Source: JBBQDZ01 sp038237515 (GTDB taxonomy: Bacteria; Actinomycetota; Thermoleophilia; Gaiellales; Gaiellaceae). Taken from it: a stretch of DNA of 36,972 bases. The notes below the pieces were generated by a model, which saw only the letters and a list, made by a program, of their open reading frames with translations, ran no database searches and was not told the origin of the DNA. Where the stretch lies: assembly GCA_038237515.1 (NCBI GenBank), contig JBBRYP010000046.1:1-36972 (forward strand), given 5' to 3'. This document shows positions 31,138-36,972 of this stretch, piece by piece (position 1 is the first letter of the stretch; each line of letters starts with the position of its first letter). Made by a program: the position numbers and the translations under genes.

Positions 31138-32811
31138 GTGAGGCTCCGTACCGGTTGCGCCGCGGCTTCGCTGGCCGCCGCCCTCGCCGCACCGGGCGCG
31201 GTCGCCCACACCCGGCGCGCGGCACCGGCACCTAGTAGCACTGTGTTACTTGGGCGGTCTAGTGAGCGGTTGCTCGCGAGCCGGCCGTTCGCCCTCCTGG
31301 AGCTCGATCGTGCTCGAGCCCAGCGTGCCGTCCCGCTTCTGCGCCGGCACGGCGCGACCCTCGTCGCGCCGGAGCTCTCGCTCTGGCGGATCCGAAGCGG
31401 CAGGTTGCGAGGACTCCTGCCTGCTCTGCACCGGCTACGCGCGCTGCGCTTCGTCGAGCCCGACCGCGAGCGGGCGCGCGCCGCGGTCCCGCCGCTGCGC
31501 CGCATCCTCGCCGCCGACCCGCTCGTCCCGAGCGAGTACTGGATCCAGGCGATCGGAGCGGATCGGGCCGCGCCCCCCGGCCCCGGGAAGCCGGTGACGG
31601 TGATCGACACCGGCCTCGACGTGACCCAGCCGGAGTTCGCCGGCCGCCCGGACACGACGCTGCTCGGCCCGCAGCGAGTATTCGGCCGGGACGACGACCA
31701 CGGCACCGCCGTCAGCTCCGTCGTCGCCGCCCCCGCGAACGGGGTCGGCCTCGTCGGTGTGTACCCACAGGCCGCATTGCAGGAGTGGGATGCGAGCCCG
31801 AACGGGTCGGCGAACCTGACCTATTCCGCCGAGATCAAGGGGATCCTGGCCGCCGCCAGGCGGGGGCCCAGCGTGATCAATCTCAGCCTCGGAGCCGCCG
31901 ACTACGACCGAATCGAGGAGGAGGCGATCCTCACCGCCTTCCGCCTCGGCTCGCTCGTGGTCGTCTCGGCTGGCAACGAGTTCTCGAACGGGAACCCGAA
32001 GGAGTACCCGGCGAGCCTGAACCACGTGCTGACCGTGGCCGGAACCGACGAGTCGGACCAGCCGACGTACTTCTCGAGCGCTTCGCTCTCCGTCGACCTC
32101 GCCGCACCTGGCCAGGACATCCCGGTCGCCGTACCTCTCGCCTACAACCCCACGGGCTACGACGTCTTCGACGGGACGAGCTTCTCGGCGCCGCTCGTCT
32201 CCGGCGCCGCCGCCTGGGTGTGGACCGTCCGCCCGTCCCTCGACAACACCCAGCTCTTCGATCTGATGCGCTTCTCGGCCAGGGACATTTGGGACAAGGG
32301 GTACGACGAGGCCACTGGCTACGGCCTCCTCGACATCCCGGCCGCGCTCGCGAGGAAGGCGCCGGAACCCGATCCGCAGGAGCCTAACGACGACGTCGAC
32401 CAGGTGAAGCCCCTCGGAGTCTTTGCCCAGGGTAACGATCTCCTGACCCGAGTGAGCCGGCCGCGCGCGGCGCTGCGCGGCCGCGTCGACGCCGCCGAGG
32501 ATCCCGACGATCTCTACCGCGTCGCCGTGCCGCCGCACACGCAGGTGACGGTTTTCGTCACCGGTAGCGCCGACGTCGACCTGGATCTCTGGGGCCCGAA
32601 CACGAAGACGGTCTTCGAGAAGGGCTCCTCGCTCGAGCGGGATCTGCTCGCGTTCAGCGAGCGGCCCGGCAAGCGCCAGGAGCTGGTGCGGTACGCAAAC
32701 CGCACGAGCCGCGGGTTCGTGGCCTATGCGGACGTGTTCCTCGCGAAGGCGACGGTCAGCGCCTCCTACGCCCTGTCGGTCACGACGGCGCCCGCCGGCG
32801 GCTCACGCTAG
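31138..32811 (+). CDS. Secreted subtilisin-like serine protease (S8) with C-terminal PPC-like domain
   Basis: This 557-residue protein starts at GTG 31138 with a signal peptide (residues 1-23, ending PGAVA). The catalytic residues are Asp157 (VTVIDTGLD), His188 (DDDHGTAVSS), Asn280 (VVSAGNEF) and Ser348 (DGTSFSAPLVSG), so the domain is intact. The last 150 residues (DPQEPNDDVDQ, GRVDAAEDPDDLYRVAV, ADVDLDLWGP) resemble a bacterial pre-peptidase C-terminal domain. Residues 32-39 (PSSTVLLG), between signal peptide and prodomain, are encoded by a copy of the AGTAACAC palindrome and include the rare Leu codon TTA. The gene lies on the plus strand between folK and folB, and its 3' end overlaps folB by 32 nt. 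It is not closely similar to the subtilase at 27694. Confidence 0.88.
   Translation: MRLRTGCAAASLAAALAAPGAVAHTRRAAPAPSSTVLLGRSSERLLASRPFALLELDRARAQRAVPLLRRHGATLVAPELSLWRIRSGRLRGLLPALHRLRALRFVEPDRERARAAVPPLRRILAADPLVPSEYWIQAIGADRAAPPGPGKPVTVIDTGLDVTQPEFAGRPDTTLLGPQRVFGRDDDHGTAVSSVVAAPANGVGLVGVYPQAALQEWDASPNGSANLTYSAEIKGILAAARRGPSVINLSLGAADYDRIEEEAILTAFRLGSLVVVSAGNEFSNGNPKEYPASLNHVLTVAGTDESDQPTYFSSASLSVDLAAPGQDIPVAVPLAYNPTGYDVFDGTSFSAPLVSGAAAWVWTVRPSLDNTQLFDLMRFSARDIWDKGYDEATGYGLLDIPAALARKAPEPDPQEPNDDVDQVKPLGVFAQGNDLLTRVSRPRAALRGRVDAAEDPDDLYRVAVPPHTQVTVFVTGSADVDLDLWGPNTKTVFEKGSSLERDLLAFSERPGKRQELVRYANRTSRGFVAYADVFLAKATVSASYALSVTTAPAGGSR
31232..31253. repeat. AGTAACAC-type palindromic element, copy C, inside the subtilase gene
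   Basis: It has the same layout as copy B (CTA flank, core, TTGG flank), with GTAGCACTGTGTTAC as core: one arm base is changed and the centre is T instead of A. It is read in frame as PSSTVLLG just after the signal peptide, so the element is tolerated inside a coding region. Confidence 0.65.
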
Positions 32812-33163
32812 CGGCGGTGTAGTCGACGGCGAAGCCGGCTGGCCGGACGTCCGGCTTGCGCACCCGAACGCAGACGCTCTCCAGCGGGAATCGCTCGAGA
32901 AGCGCGTCTGCGACCGCGGCCGCGAGCGCCTCCAGGAGCTGGAAGCTTCGCGCCTCGGAGATGTCGCGAACGCAGGCGGCGACGTCGCGGTAGTCGATCG
33001 CCTCATCGATCCGGTCCGAGAGCCCCGCCTCGCCGACATCGAGCCAGAGGTCGAACAGGAACGGCTGCGGCTGCTCGCGCTCGCGCTCCTCGACTCCGTG
33101 GATCCCCGAGAGCTCGAGGCCACGAATCTCGACGACAACGCTCGAGGGCCTCAAGGGCTTCAA
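32780..33163 (-). CDS. folB: Dihydroneopterin aldolase
   Basis: This 127-residue FolB converts 7,8-dihydroneopterin to the hydroxymethyl-pterin used by FolK. The family pattern is clear: VVEIRGLELSGIHGVEERER, with the Tyr of the usual G-Y/H-GV segment replaced by His. FLFDLWLDVGEAGLSDRIDEAIDYRDV, SFQLLEALAAAVADALLERF and VRVRKPDVRP follow. The start is a TTG at 33163 that overlaps the folP stop (TTGA), because no ATG or GTG precedes the conserved first strand. It is coupled to folP. Its end overlaps the convergent subtilase by 32 nt. Confidence 0.9.
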   Translation of the reverse strand: MKPLRPSSVVVEIRGLELSGIHGVEEREREQPQPFLFDLWLDVGEAGLSDRIDEAIDYRDVAACVRDISEARSFQLLEALAAAVADALLERFPLESVCVRVRKPDVRPAGFAVDYTAASVSRRRAPS

Positions 33164-33981
33164 GCCAGCGCCCGAGCGAAGGCCAGCGCCTCCACTGTCT
33201 CCCGCACGTCGTGGACCCGCAGGATCGCCGCGCCGCGCTCGAACGCCGCAACGGCCGCCCCCACGCTCGCGCCGAGCGAACCCGTGCGCGCGGTGGGATC
33301 GCCGACGATCCGCCCGAGCGAGCTCTTGCGCGAGAACCCGACGACGACAGGGCGACCGAGCGCCGTCAGCTCGTCGAGACGCCGCACGAGCTCGAGGTTG
33401 TGCTCGAGCGTCTTGCCGAAGCCGATGCCGGGGTCGACGCAGACCCGCTCCTCGGCGATGCCCTCGGCGACCGCGAAGGCGAGTCGCTCCTCGAGAAACG
33501 CGGCCACCTCCGAGACCACGTCCTCGTAGCGCGGGTCGAGCTGCATCGTGCGCGGCTCCCCGCGCATGTGCATCAGGCAGAGGTAGGAGCCCGAGTCGGC
33601 GACCACGCCGGCGAGGGACGGATCCCCTCGGAGGGCGGTCACGTCGTTGACGAGCTCGGCGCCGAGCTCGAGGGCGCGCTGCGCGACCTCCCCCCTCGCC
33701 GTGTCGATCGAGAGCGGCAGGCCGGCCAGCGCCTCGAGCACCGGAACGACCCGGCGGAGCTCCTCGGCTGCTGCGACGCCCTCCGAGCCGGGGCGCGTGG
33801 ACTCTCCGCCCACGTCGACGATGGCGGCGCCCTCGTCGAGCATCCGCCGTGCGGCCGCCGACGCCGAGGCTGGCTCGAAGTGGGCGCCGCCGTCGAAGAA
33901 GCTGTCCGGCGTCACGTTCACGATCCCCATGACCGACGGGCGCGGGAACCGCTGCTCGATCGGCGGCCGAGGGCGCGTCAT
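33160..33981 (-). CDS. folP: Dihydropteroate synthase
   Basis: This 273-residue TIM-barrel enzyme joins hydroxymethyl-dihydropterin pyrophosphate and p-aminobenzoate. Diagnostic segments are MGIVNVTPDSFFDGG (18-32), DVGGESTRPGSEGV, LSIDTARGEVA, ELVNDVTALRGD, LMHMRGEPRTMQ, DPGIGFGKTLEHNLEL, VVVGFSRKSSLG and the C-terminal LRVHDVRETVEAL. It is complete and normal in length, and is the target of sulfonamides in other bacteria. The ATG at 33981 follows TACCCT by 7 nt. No folE lies between it and ftsH, where a DUF4234 gene, small reading frames and repeats are found instead. Confidence 0.95.
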   Translation of the reverse strand: MTRPRPPIEQRFPRPSVMGIVNVTPDSFFDGGAHFEPASASAAARRMLDEGAAIVDVGGESTRPGSEGVAAAEELRRVVPVLEALAGLPLSIDTARGEVAQRALELGAELVNDVTALRGDPSLAGVVADSGSYLCLMHMRGEPRTMQLDPRYEDVVSEVAAFLEERLAFAVAEGIAEERVCVDPGIGFGKTLEHNLELVRRLDELTALGRPVVVGFSRKSSLGRIVGDPTARTGSLGASVGAAVAAFERGAAILRVHDVRETVEALAFARALA

Positions 33982-33988
33982 GGTCTTG

Positions 33989-33994
33989 AGGGTA
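33989..33994 (-). promoter_or_regulatory. Candidate -10 box (TACCCT), leaderless start of folP
   Basis: On the minus strand TACCCT ends 7 nt before the ATG at 33981. It would drive folP-folB. It lies next to, and opposite, the plus-strand promoter of the DUF4234 gene. Confidence 0.4.
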
Positions 33995-33995
33995 G

Positions 33996-34022
33996 TTGAC
34001 CATCGCTGTCCGGTCGTATTAG
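33996..34022 (+). promoter_or_regulatory. Candidate promoter of the DUF4234 gene
   Basis: TTGACC (33996-34001) and TATTAG (34017-34022) are 15 bp apart, slightly short. They lead into AAGGAG at 34041-34046, seven bases before ATG 34054. This gene therefore looks leadered. Confidence 0.45.
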
Positions 34023-34040
34023 GTCAGGCGGTCCAAATCG

Positions 34041-34046
34041 AAGGAG
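34041..34046 (+). promoter_or_regulatory. Ribosome binding site of the DUF4234 gene
   Basis: AAGGAG lies seven bases before ATG 34054 and fixes that start. Confidence 0.65.
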
Positions 34047-34053
34047 AAACGGC

Positions 34054-34452
34054 ATGAGCGAAGCAGCAGTACCCGCCGCACCGGTCGCACCAAGTCGGCC
34101 TCTGGGGACCCGGCGCGGGCCGGGTGCGGTGATCATCTTCACGATCATCACGTTGGGCATCTACTTCATCGTCTGGCACTACAAGACGGGGAACGAGATC
34201 AAGAACTACTCGGGCGAGGGCCTCGGCGGCGTCCTCTGGCTCGTGATCGGCCTGGTTGCCGGCTTCGTGATGTGGTTCATCGCACCGTCCGAGACCGGGA
34301 ACAACCTCTACAAGAAGGAAGGCATGGATCCACCGGTCAGCGGCATGACGGGCCTCTGGATGCTGATTCCGCTGCTCGGCTTCATCATTTGGGTGATCAA
34401 GGTCCAGGGCGCGCTCAACCGCTTCTGGGAGAGGAAGGGCGCCACCTCCTGA
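34054..34452 (+). CDS. DUF4234-type small membrane protein
   Basis: This 132-residue protein has a disordered Pro/Ala-rich N-terminus (1-24) and three hydrophobic segments: AVIIFTIITLGIYFIVWHY (the DUF4234 signature), VLWLVIGLVAGFVMWFI and GLWMLIPLLGFIIWVIKV. A short basic tail, NRFWERKG, follows; the LNRFW phrase is typical of this family. The function is unknown. The start is well supported by AAGGAG and a candidate promoter. It stands alone on the plus strand between folP and ftsH and is followed by a palindromic hairpin at 34465-34484. Confidence 0.75.
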   Translation: MSEAAVPAAPVAPSRPLGTRRGPGAVIIFTIITLGIYFIVWHYKTGNEIKNYSGEGLGGVLWLVIGLVAGFVMWFIAPSETGNNLYKKEGMDPPVSGMTGLWMLIPLLGFIIWVIKVQGALNRFWERKGATS

Positions 34453-34464
34453 TCCCTCAAGACC

Positions 34465-34484
34465 GACAGGCCTTAAGGCCTGTC
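34465..34484. terminator. Perfect 20-bp palindrome after the DUF4234 gene
   Basis: GACAGGCC and GGCCTGTC pair around TTAA, 13 bp after the stop codon. There is no T-run, so termination would be non-canonical. It is also the first of a row of small hairpins. Confidence 0.5.
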
Positions 34485-34640
34485 CAAGAAGTGAACCAGA
34501 GCGCCTGACAGGCGTCACGCGCCTCGAGGCGGTGTCCTCGTCGCGCAGATATGCCTGCATATCGACGCTCCCTGCGTCCTTGCCTCGAGACGCTGCCGCC
34601 TGTCATCCACCGTGGCCACTTTCCGGACAGGCCCTGAACC
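34485..34640. other. Non-coding hairpin array
   Basis: Successive small inverted repeats follow one another: CGCCTG-A-CAGGCG (34502-34514), GCCTCGAGGC (34521-34530), GATATGC-CT-GCATATC (34548-34563) and GACGC-N5-GCGTC (34564-34578). A plus-strand frame from 34532 crosses them but looks accidental. I see no gene between 34453 and about 34735. Confidence 0.5.
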
Positions 34641-34678
34641 GTTGTCGCCGTCTTGTGACGTTGTCGCCGTCTTGTGAC
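34641..34678. repeat. 19-bp tandem repeat, two perfect copies
   Basis: The unit GTTGTCGCCGTCTTGTGAC occupies 34641-34659 and 34660-34678 without a gap or mismatch. It lies between the hairpin array and two small reading frames. Confidence 0.75.
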
Positions 34679-34735
34679 GCGGCGTTCCGATCGGCACCAT
34701 GGCTGCGTGCAGTTCCTCCCTCGTCGACCGAGGCA

Positions 34736-34816
34736 ATGCTCGCGGACATCCGCACGAACACCGGACAGATCGTGAGGTTGCTCTCGGACGATGAGGCGGA
34801 AGAAGAGGACGATTAG
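34736..34816 (+). CDS. Possible 26-residue acidic peptide
   Basis: The frame from ATG 34736 (CGAGG just upstream) encodes MLADIRTNTGQIVRLL followed by a strongly acidic tail, SDDEAEEEDD. It looks like a helix with an acidic end. It overlaps the next small frame by 26 bp. A longer start at 34532 exists but runs through the hairpins and tandem repeat. I recognise no family. It could be real or chance. Confidence 0.3.
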   Translation: MLADIRTNTGQIVRLLSDDEAEEEDD

Positions 34817-34985
34817 CCCCGAGGTCCGTCAGCGTCTGGAACGCGACCGGCAGGTGATCCACCGGATGCTCGCCGACAGAGTCGGAACGAGCCGGACGAG
34901 GTGGACGCATACCTTCAGGCCCCGCGTCGAGGCGCTCGCGCAGGAGGCGAAGACCGCCCTCTACGCGAAGTACGGCAACCGCTAG
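34791..34985 (+). CDS. Small basic hypothetical protein
   Basis: This 64-residue, Arg/Lys-rich protein (MRRKKRTISPEVRQRLERD, then RVEALAQEAKTALYAKYGNR) is probably helical and might bind nucleic acid; no family is recognised. It overlaps the preceding acidic frame, and an acidic/basic pair might interact, which is speculation. Its stop codon lies in the left arm of an AGCAC-TTCCC-GTGCT hairpin (34984-34998). Confidence 0.4.
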   Translation: MRRKKRTISPEVRQRLERDRQVIHRMLADRVGTSRTRWTHTFRPRVEALAQEAKTALYAKYGNR

Positions 34986-35010
34986 CACTTCCCGTGCTCC
35001 AGCGTCCCGA

Positions 35011-35104
35011 CGGCGGAGGCGGGCTTGCCCCCCGGGAGCCTCACCCGCAGGGTTCGTGAGCCGCGAGGAAGGAGGGGCCCCGTAAGGGAACCCTGGGTTT
35101 CCTA
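35011..35104. repeat. Shortened relative of the 171-bp repeat at the end of ftsH
   Basis: The left part (GGCGGAGGCGGGCTTGCCC then CCGGGAGCC) and right part (GGAAGGAGGGG, then GGGAACCCTGGGTTTCC) resemble the two ends of the 171-bp unit, with about 70 bp missing between. Its right edge covers the ftsH stop codon, just as copy 2 covers the lysS stop, and in the same orientation. Confidence 0.55.
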
Positions 35105-36972
35105 CGCTCCTTCCGGCGGCGGCGGCTGCGAGAGCGCTCCCGGAAGCGGGAACGGCCGCGGCTGCGGCTGCGGCTTCGGCAGACGGCGCTTCTCCTCCTC
35201 GGCGGGCTTCGCCTCGGGAGTGGCCGTCTCTTCCTCGAAGACCGCGTCCTCGTTCTCGCCGGCGAGCAGACGCTCGAACTGATCCTTGTCGATCGTCTCG
35301 CGCTCGATGAGGATCGCGGAGAGGCTGTGGAGCTCGGGCTCGTGCTCTCGCAGCACCACGAGCGCACGATCGTGCGCCTCCTCGATCACCCGGCGGATCT
35401 CGTCGTCGATCTCGCGCGCGATCTCCTCGGAGTAGTCGGGCTCGTTCGACATCTCCCGGCCCAGGAACGGCATGTCGTGGTTGCGCCCGAGCACGCGCGG
35501 GCCGAGCTTCTCGCTCATCCCGTAGCGCATGATCATCTGCTTCGAGATCGACGTCACCTTCTCGAGGTCGTCCGCGGCGCCCGTCGTCACCTCGTTGAAG
35601 ACGAGCTCCTCCGCCGTTCGGCCGCCGAGGGTCATCGCGAGCCGGTCCATCAGGTTCGACTTCGTCGTCAGGTATCGGTCCTCACGCGGAAGCGAGATCG
35701 TGTAGCCGAGCGCCTGGCCACGGCTGACGACCGAGATCTTGTGCACCTGGGTGTCCTGGTCGAGGAAGTGCCCGACGAGCGCATGGCCCATCTCGTGGTA
35801 GGCCGTGATCTTGCGCTCCTGCTCGGACATGAGCCGGGTCTTCTTCTCCGGCCCCGCGATCACGCGCATGATCCCCTCCTCGAGCTCCTCCTGCTCGATC
35901 GTCTTCTTGCCGCGGCGGGCGGCGAGGAGAGCGGCCTCGTTGACGAGGTTGGCAAGGTCTGCGCCCGTGAAGCCCGGAGTGCCGGCGGCGAGGGTGTCGA
36001 GGTCGATCTCGGTCGCGAGCGGCTTGCCCTTCGCGTGCACCTCGAGGATCCTGCGGCGCCCGTTGCGGTCTGGCCGGTCGACGACGATCTGGCGGTCGAA
36101 GCGCCCGGGGCGCAGCAGCGCCGGATCGAGGATATCGGGGCGGTTCGTCGCGGCGATCAGGATGATGTTGTCCTTCAGCTCGAACCCGTCCATCTCGACG
36201 AGGAGCTGGTTGAGAGTCTGCTCGCGCTCGTCGTGCCCGCCGCCGAGCCCGGCGCCGCGGTGGCGGCCGACGGCGTCGATCTCGTCCATGAAGACGATGC
36301 ACGGGGCTGCCTGCTTGGCCTGCTCGAAGAGGTCGCGGACGCGGCTGGCGCCGACACCCACGAACATCTCGACGAAGTCCGAGCCCGAGATCGAGAAGAA
36401 CGGAACGCCCGCCTCGCCTGCGACTGCGCGCGCGAGCAGCGTCTTGCCCGTACCTGGCGGGCCGTAGAGCAAGACGCCTTTCGGGATGCGAGCGCCGAGC
36501 GCCTGGAACTTCTTGGGGTTCTCGAGGAACTCCTTGATCTCGTGCAGCTCCTCGACGGCCTCGTCGACGCCCGCGACGTCCTTGAACCCCATTTTGGGCG
36601 AGTCGGGGGTCATCCGCTTCGCGCGGCTCTTGCCAAAGCTCATCACCTTCGAGCCGCCGCCCTGCACCTGGTTCATCAGGAAGATCCAGAAGGCCAGCAG
36701 AATCCCGAACGGCAGCAGAGAGGTGAGCAGACCCCACCATGGCGACGAGCCCGTGCCCTTCGAGTCGAAGTCGACGTGTGCTTTCTCGAGCTGCGTCTGC
36801 ATGTGCAGCTGAGCCTGGTCGCTCGCGTAGTGAACAGAGCCCTTCTCGTCGCCCAGCTCGTAGTTCACTTGCCGCTTGTTGGGGACGAACACGACACGCG
36901 AGAGCGAGGTCGGGTCGTTCTCGACCTTCGTGATGAACGCAGCCGTCGTAAGGCTTGTGCGCTTCTCTCCCC
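35102..36972 (-). CDS. ftsH: ATP-dependent zinc metalloprotease FtsH (5' end outside window)
   Basis: This membrane-bound AAA+ protease is cut by the window edge. The frame stays open to base 36972, reading TSLTTAAFITKVENDPTSLSRVV before the internal GTG at 36892, so that GTG is not the true start. The visible part has the periplasmic-type segment, a membrane helix (LLTSLLPFGILLAFWIFLM), Walker A GPPGTGKT (about 36441-36464), CIVFMDEIDAVGRHRG, the second region of homology with RPGRFDRQ, and the zinc site HEMGH (35783-35797). The C-terminal tail is Pro/Gln-rich (KPQPQPRPFPLPGALSQPPPPEGA) and ends at the edge of a repeat. It degrades misfolded membrane proteins. Confidence 0.96.
   Translation of the reverse strand, partial: GEKRTSLTTAAFITKVENDPTSLSRVVFVPNKRQVNYELGDEKGSVHYASDQAQLHMQTQLEKAHVDFDSKGTGSSPWWGLLTSLLPFGILLAFWIFLMNQVQGGGSKVMSFGKSRAKRMTPDSPKMGFKDVAGVDEAVEELHEIKEFLENPKKFQALGARIPKGVLLYGPPGTGKTLLARAVAGEAGVPFFSISGSDFVEMFVGVGASRVRDLFEQAKQAAPCIVFMDEIDAVGRHRGAGLGGGHDEREQTLNQLLVEMDGFELKDNIILIAATNRPDILDPALLRPGRFDRQIVVDRPDRNGRRRILEVHAKGKPLATEIDLDTLAAGTPGFTGADLANLVNEAALLAARRGKKTIEQEELEEGIMRVIAGPEKKTRLMSEQERKITAYHEMGHALVGHFLDQDTQVHKISVVSRGQALGYTISLPREDRYLTTKSNLMDRLAMTLGGRTAEELVFNEVTTGAADDLEKVTSISKQMIMRYGMSEKLGPRVLGRNHDMPFLGREMSNEPDYSEEIAREIDDEIRRVIEEAHDRALVVLREHEPELHSLSAILIERETIDKDQFERLLAGENEDAVFEEETATPEAKPAEEEKRRLPKPQPQPRPFPLPGALSQPPPPEGA

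Noticed and set aside
32283..32300. GGGACATTTGGGACA resembling the GGGACAGTCCC repeat
   Set aside because: It encodes ARDIWDKGYDE in a conserved part of the subtilase domain, so protein coding explains it.
34532..34735. Longer start for the small acidic frame
   Set aside because: It would translate through hairpins and a tandem repeat and yields Cys/Ser/Arg-rich sequence without character.

Overview
The window is a high-GC chromosomal segment with many GTG and TTG starts, short intergenic gaps and overlapping stop/start codons. Gene content points to a monoderm actinobacterium. There is an actinobacterial-type DUF2469 gene next to folK, a PHP-type (CpsB) rather than low-molecular-weight tyrosine phosphatase, no outer-membrane export gene, and many starts that look leaderless. 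A Thermoleophilia/Gaiellales-like lineage would fit, but that is inference; there is no rRNA or other marker to settle it.

Region 1 (1-16.4 kb) is a surface-polysaccharide locus of the Wzx/Wzy type. It holds a nucleotide-sugar epimerase, a polysaccharide deacetylase, a Wzy-like polymerase/ligase, a fused Wzc-like tyrosine autokinase with its PHP phosphatase, a flippase, two GT4 and one GT2 glycosyltransferases, a methyltransferase, a secreted beta-helix protein and two tandem FemAB/CelD-type GNAT proteins. No priming sugar transferase is in view.

Region 2 (16.4-21.3 kb) is a small metabolic or ligase cluster that I cannot assign to a known pathway. A translationally coupled trio (RraA-like aldolase/decarboxylase, ATP-grasp ligase, DUF1932 dehydrogenase) is flanked by a cyanophycin-synthetase-like ATP-grasp protein and a divergent Fe(II)/2-oxoglutarate-type oxygenase that carries a C-terminal PqqD-like segment.

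Region 3 (21.3-37.0 kb) is a housekeeping backbone (lysS, greA, dus, coaX, DUF2469, folK, folB, folP, ftsH). Genes for extracellular proteins are interleaved with it: a 904-residue protein joining a probable thioester domain, four exact 112-residue repeats and a C-terminal sortase domain; two different subtilases, one lying between folK and folB; and a DUF4234 membrane protein.

Several families of short dispersed repeats sit at gene ends. An AGTAACAC-type palindrome supplies the stop codons of two convergent genes and occurs again in frame inside a subtilase. A 171-bp tandem repeat encodes the end of lysS, and a shortened relative lies at the end of ftsH. A GGGACAGTCCC repeat and an array of small hairpins with a 19-bp tandem repeat also occur. 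A TANNNT -10 box 6-8 nt before the start codon recurs at nine genes, which suggests widespread leaderless transcription. No tRNA, rRNA, CRISPR array, transposase or integrase was seen.
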